From: Clostridia bacterium
GTDB lineage: Bacteria > Bacillota > Clostridia > Oscillospirales > CAG-272
NCBI GenBank assembly: GCA_900769475.1
Contig: CAAGGQ010000167.1
Location: forward strand, 1 to 8,987
DNA: 8,987 bases
Direction of reading: 5' to 3'
Shown in pieces: positions 6,683 to 8,987 of this stretch. A model generated the notes under the pieces. It ran no database searches, had not been told where the DNA came from, and saw only the letters and a list, made by a program, of their open reading frames with translations. Position numbers and translations under genes: made by a program. Position 1 is the first letter of the stretch, and each line of letters begins with the position of its first letter.

Positions 6683-6701
6683 TCGATCGACCGTTGATCA
6701 A
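6683..6701. repeat. Two 8-base palindromes in the DivIVA-domain/XRE junction
   Basis: TCGATCGA (6683-6690) and TTGATCAA (6694-6701) fill the 18-base gap and overlap the upstream stop codon. They could form an operator for the XRE protein, or be coincidental. No Shine-Dalgarno sequence is present in the same gap. Confidence 0.3.
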
Positions 6702-7378
6702 AGGGTTTCCTCGACCTCGGGAGCCTCAACGATCTCAACGAAGTCGGCATCCACCGCACCCTTTTTGGAAAGACGCAGCTGTACGTTGGTCACCACCGTA
6801 GCATAGGTATTCTTGGCATTCTTGTAAGCCTTGCGGCAAAGATTGCTCGATACCTGCGCCGCGTTTACTGCGGTTGCGGCAACCTTCTTGGATGCTTTTT
6901 TGCATCCACCAATCAAGGATTCCACTCTGCCCACCAGAGTTCTGGAGTGCATGTAATCACCAATCAGACCGTACACACGAACCATATTGGAATCCACCAC
7001 GTGAGTAATGCGCTCGGTGGCCTCCTTATAGATCCCGTCGGCGGCATAGCGCGCCTGGTCGATACGTACCTGGTATTCCTTCTCAGCCTTTTCCTCAATG
7101 GCCTTGGCCTTGGCAACAGCGGGAGCCAACAGCTTTTTGTAGTCCCCGTCCATCTTCTTCATCAACTTGTCATATTGAGCAACCTTTTCTTCCACCGAAG
7201 CGTCAGCACCGGTCACTCGCTCCAGGCGAGCCTCCAGCTCTGCCACCTGCTCCTCCAGGGCGGCAATGGTTACCGCCTTCTCCTGCAACTTGGCTTCGGC
7301 GTCCTTTACAAACAGGTCAACCTCATTTTTGTCGTAACCGTTCAACTTGTTGGTAAACTGAACAGAAAGTTCTGCCAT
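6698..7378 (-). CDS. DivIVA-domain coiled-coil protein
   Basis: This 226-residue cytosolic protein carries a DivIVA-type N-terminus: FTNKLNGYDKNEVDLFVKDAE (about residues 8-28), where GYDxxEVDxF is the signature. A coiled coil rich in Glu, Ala and Leu follows (about 25-56), then a second charged helical stretch (about 62-125). DivIVA relatives (DivIVA, GpsB, SepIVA) bind curved membrane or septal sites and organise division or wall growth. This one is divergent: residues 155-205 are lysine- and alanine-rich with two cysteines (159, 181), and the tail (210-226) is acidic. That tail half is not familiar to me. I chose ATG at 7378 because AGGAGG (7386-7391) lies 7 bases upstream; a longer reading from 7414 adds 12 residues without such a site. 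It has its own promoter and is probably cotranscribed with the XRE gene. Confidence 0.82.
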   Translation of the reverse strand: MAELSVQFTNKLNGYDKNEVDLFVKDAEAKLQEKAVTIAALEEQVAELEARLERVTGADASVEEKVAQYDKLMKKMDGDYKKLLAPAVAKAKAIEEKAEKEYQVRIDQARYAADGIYKEATERITHVVDSNMVRVYGLIGDYMHSRTLVGRVESLIGGCKKASKKVAATAVNAAQVSSNLCRKAYKNAKNTYATVVTNVQLRLSKKGAVDADFVEIVEAPEVEETL

Positions 7379-7385
7379 GATCGTA

Positions 7386-7391
7386 CCTCCT
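7386..7391 (-). promoter_or_regulatory. Ribosome binding site deciding the DivIVA-domain gene start
   Basis: AGGAGG on the minus strand lies 7 bases before the ATG at 7378. It selects that ATG over an in-frame start at 7414. Confidence 0.88.
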
Positions 7392-7445
7392 TCAATTTTC
7401 GCGAATCCACGCATTTACGATAAATCCGGAAAGTTATACATTTAT

Positions 7446-7474
7446 ATCATATCATATTTTGCTTTTCTTTGCAA
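7446..7474 (-). promoter_or_regulatory. Probable sigma-A promoter of the DivIVA-domain/XRE unit
   Basis: On the minus strand, TTGCAA (7474-7469) and TATGAT (7451-7446) are 17 bases apart, with four of six and five of six consensus matches. The start would be near 7439, about 60 bases before the ATG at 7378. No hairpin terminator is visible between the araC-type stop (7484) and this promoter, so read-through from the araC-type gene is possible. Confidence 0.6.
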
Positions 7475-7483
7475 CTGTTTTTT

Positions 7484-8275
7484 TTATTTTTCCTTAATTT
7501 TGTCATTTTCCACAATCCTTGCCCTTTGCTTGGCTGCCAACCAGGATCCTGGACTCTTTGAAAATCGTCGTTTGAACATTTTGGAGAAATTCAAGGGATC
7601 CTGATACCCGCACAGCGTGGCAGTTTCGGTAATATTTTTTCCCTGCAACAGTAATCGCTTGGCTTCTTCCATGCGCACGGTGATGAGATACTCCTGAATG
7701 GTCTGCCCGGTTTTTTCTTTAAAGAACCGTGAGAGATAGCGGCGGTTCAGATTCATGCTTCGGGCGATCTCCTCCACCCGCAGATCCTGCATATAGAGGG
7801 CACGAATGTGGTCCCGCACCCGCCGAACGTAATCGTGCTTAACCTCCTCCTTACCAAACAGGGTGGCGTACACCTGAAACAAGAGGGCGGCAATGCGATA
7901 TTCCCGCAGCTCCTGCCCCTCGGTATCCAGCATCTCCTGAGTAAAGCGAGAATCCAAAGGAAACACGGGAGGCAACGCCGCAAAGGCGTGAGAAAGGGCT
8001 CCGTCAAAGCCAACCCATTGATAGACCCAAGGCTCTTTGGCATCGGCCTCATAGGTGGTGACCTCTCCGGGGAGAATCAAAAAAGCTTCCCCCGCCCCCA
8101 CCGCAAAGCTTCCTTCGTTCTTATGGAGAACGCCCTTGCCTTCCAGGACACAATGGATCAGAACGTATTTTCGCGCGGCAGGGCCAAAGGATTTTCCGGG
8201 CAGGCAACGCTCACTGCCTACAAAGATAGGATTCAAATCATGAAATTCCCGATTGATCAAAATGTCGTTTCGCAT
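7484..8275 (-). CDS. AraC-family transcription regulator, probable sugar-sensing activator
   Basis: This 263-residue two-domain regulator has an N-terminal cupin-like sugar-binding domain (about 15-95), with the typical string EAFLILPGEVTTYEAD (63-78) followed by WVYQWVGFDG (83-92), as in MsmR/RafR-type regulators. The C-terminal AraC DNA-binding domain (about 150-247) contains two helix-turn-helix units: LRVEEIARSMNLNRRYLSRF (165-184) and ITETATLCGYQDPLNFSKMF (215-234). GGAGG (8283-8287) precedes the ATG by 7 bases. It is divergent from a GH4 alpha-galactosidase gene, so the likely inducer is an alpha-galactoside such as melibiose or a raffinose-family sugar, or a breakdown product. This is inferred from context. 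It probably activates the galactosidase gene and limits its own transcription. Confidence 0.93.
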   Translation of the reverse strand: MRNDILINREFHDLNPIFVGSERCLPGKSFGPAARKYVLIHCVLEGKGVLHKNEGSFAVGAGEAFLILPGEVTTYEADAKEPWVYQWVGFDGALSHAFAALPPVFPLDSRFTQEMLDTEGQELREYRIAALLFQVYATLFGKEEVKHDYVRRVRDHIRALYMQDLRVEEIARSMNLNRRYLSRFFKEKTGQTIQEYLITVRMEEAKRLLLQGKNITETATLCGYQDPLNFSKMFKRRFSKSPGSWLAAKQRARIVENDKIKEK

Positions 8276-8294
8276 ACCAGCACCTCCCTTGATT

Positions 8295-8331
8295 AAGTTA
8301 CATTATACCATATCATAGTTACCTAATGCAA
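8295..8331. repeat. Direct repeats 21 bases apart, candidate AraC-type operator
   Basis: The 16-base units at 8295-8310 and 8316-8331 agree at 11 positions and share AGTTAC (8296-8301 and 8317-8322). The 21-base period is two helix turns, the usual geometry for AraC-family half-sites on one DNA face. The right copy abuts the -35 region of the galactosidase promoter (position for activation). The left copy covers the -10 of the regulator's own promoter (position for autorepression). The regulator encoded next to it is the obvious candidate to bind here. Confidence 0.5.
8302..8331 (-). promoter_or_regulatory. Promoter of the AraC-family gene
   Basis: On the minus strand, TTGCAT (8331-8326) and TATAAT (8307-8302) are 18 bases apart. 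TGG directly before TATAAT makes an extended -10. The start would be near 8295, about 20 bases before the ATG at 8275. One copy of the direct repeat covers the -10 box and the other overlaps the -35 box. Confidence 0.65.
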
Positions 8332-8360
8332 TGGTTTTTTGAAAAAAAGGATGATATAAT
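8332..8360 (+). promoter_or_regulatory. Activator-dependent-looking promoter of the alpha-galactosidase gene
   Basis: TATAAT (8355-8360) with TGA directly before it forms an extended -10. The -35 position (8332-8337, TGGTTT) is a poor match, with two of six bases. A good -10 with a weak -35 and an upstream direct repeat is what an AraC-type activator site looks like. The start would be near 8367. Confidence 0.6.
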
Positions 8361-8404
8361 TACTTTTGTAGAATGCAAGTTTTCTGCATGAAAGGAGAAA
8401 GTCT

Positions 8405-8987
8405 ATGAAAATTACCTTTATGGGTGCCGGTAGCACCGTATTTTCGAAGAATGTTTTGGGTGATACCATGCTCTGCGAGCCCTTCCACGACGTGGAGATC
8501 GCTCTTTACGACATTGACGCCGACCGTTTGGAGGAATCCTACCTCTTGATTTGTGCTATGAACCAGTCCATCAACCAGGGACGCGCAAAGGTTACCAAAT
8601 ACCTTGGTGTAGAACAAAGAAAGGATGCCCTTCGCAAGGCAGACTTTGTTGTGGACGCCATTCAGGTGGGTCTATATGATCCCTGCACCATCATCGACTT
8701 TGAGATCCCCAAGAAATACGGTCTGCGCCAGACCATTGCCGATACCCTTGGCATTGGCGGAATTATGCGCGGCATGCGTACCATTCACGTATTGAAGGAT
8801 TTTGCCCGCGATATGGAGGAGGTCTGCCCCAACGCCTGGTTCCTCAACTACACCAACCCCATGGCCATTCTTTCCGGCTACATGCAACGCTACACGGGCG
8901 TGAAGACGGTTGGTCTTTGCCACAGCGTACAGATCTGCGTTCCCAGACTGCTCAAGAAGCTGGAAATGCCCTATGAGGCAAGCGATA
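8405..8987 (+). CDS. melA: Alpha-galactosidase, glycoside hydrolase family 4, C-terminus cut by window edge
   Basis: GH4 enzymes cleave glycosides by an unusual oxidation-elimination route needing NAD+ and Mn2+. The MelA branch hydrolyses alpha-galactosides such as melibiose, usually in the cytosol after uptake. The window holds the first 194 codons of a protein usually about 430-450 residues long. It opens with the dinucleotide-binding KITFMGAGSTVFSKN (2-16) and YDID (35-38). DTLGIGGIMRGMRTI (113-127), NYTNPMA (148-154) and GLCHSVQ (170-176) follow, the last carrying the Mn-binding cysteine (172) and conserved histidine. The sequence closely tracks E. coli MelA as I recall it. AGGAG (8393-8397) lies 7 bases before the ATG. 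It has no signal peptide. Alpha-glucosidase or alpha-galacturonidase members of GH4 are alternatives, but the MelA-like DTLGxGG stretch favours galactosidase. Confidence 0.92.
   Translation, partial: MKITFMGAGSTVFSKNVLGDTMLCEPFHDVEIALYDIDADRLEESYLLICAMNQSINQGRAKVTKYLGVEQRKDALRKADFVVDAIQVGLYDPCTIIDFEIPKKYGLRQTIADTLGIGGIMRGMRTIHVLKDFARDMEEVCPNAWFLNYTNPMAILSGYMQRYTGVKTVGLCHSVQICVPRLLKKLEMPYEASD

Noticed and set aside
6947..7423. Plus-strand leucine-rich open frame that looks membrane-like
   Set aside because: It is the antisense of the charged coiled coil of the DivIVA-domain gene; antisense of Lys/Glu-rich coding DNA yields Leu/Phe-rich peptides.
8373..8389. Small inverted repeat ATGCA/TGCAT in the melA leader as a riboswitch or attenuator
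   Set aside because: Five base pairs with a 7-base loop and no T-run is too weak and is expected by chance in such DNA.
1..8987. Mobile element, phage, defence or CRISPR content
   Set aside because: No transposase or integrase motif, no repeat array and no terminal inverted repeats were seen on either strand.

Overview
The window looks like chromosomal DNA from an anaerobic Firmicute of the Clostridia type. Three observations support this: strong A/T-rich promoters of the sigma-A kind, AGGAGG-type ribosome binding sites, and the gene families present (a Re-citrate-synthase-like enzyme, an FCD GntR regulator, a DivIVA-domain protein and a GH4 alpha-galactosidase). Coding DNA is of moderate GC and the intergenic DNA is AT-rich. 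I see no transposase, phage gene, CRISPR array, tRNA or rRNA. No stretch above about 155 bases lacks a gene.

Positions 1-5107, minus strand: a four-gene operon read right to left from a consensus promoter. It runs Re-citrate-synthase-like enzyme, GntR/FCD regulator, aconitase, then NADP-isocitrate dehydrogenase (the last cut by the window's left edge). Together the three enzymes would take oxaloacetate plus acetyl-CoA to 2-oxoglutarate. This is the oxidative arm of the TCA cycle, which many anaerobes keep only to make glutamate. The regulator inside the operon and a GTATAC-type palindrome at the promoter suggest local feedback control.

Positions 5102-5783: a divergent, equally consensus-like promoter drives yfcE, a small metallophosphodiesterase gene. 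It ends at a symmetrical hairpin that can also stop the convergent minus-strand unit.

Positions 5795-7474, minus strand: a two-gene unit made of a DivIVA-domain coiled-coil protein followed 18 bases later by an XRE-type DNA-binding protein with a long helical C-terminus. Its function is unknown.

Positions 7484-8987: an AraC-family regulator (minus) is divergent from a GH4 alpha-galactosidase (plus, cut by the right edge). The shared 129-base spacer holds a pair of direct repeats 21 bases apart, the usual geometry of an AraC-type operator. This looks like a locally regulated alpha-galactoside utilisation locus.

I did not find a clearly new kind of system. The points most worth following are the self-contained Re-citrate synthase/GntR/aconitase/IDH operon with its candidate operator, the DivIVA/XRE pair, and the AraC direct repeats.
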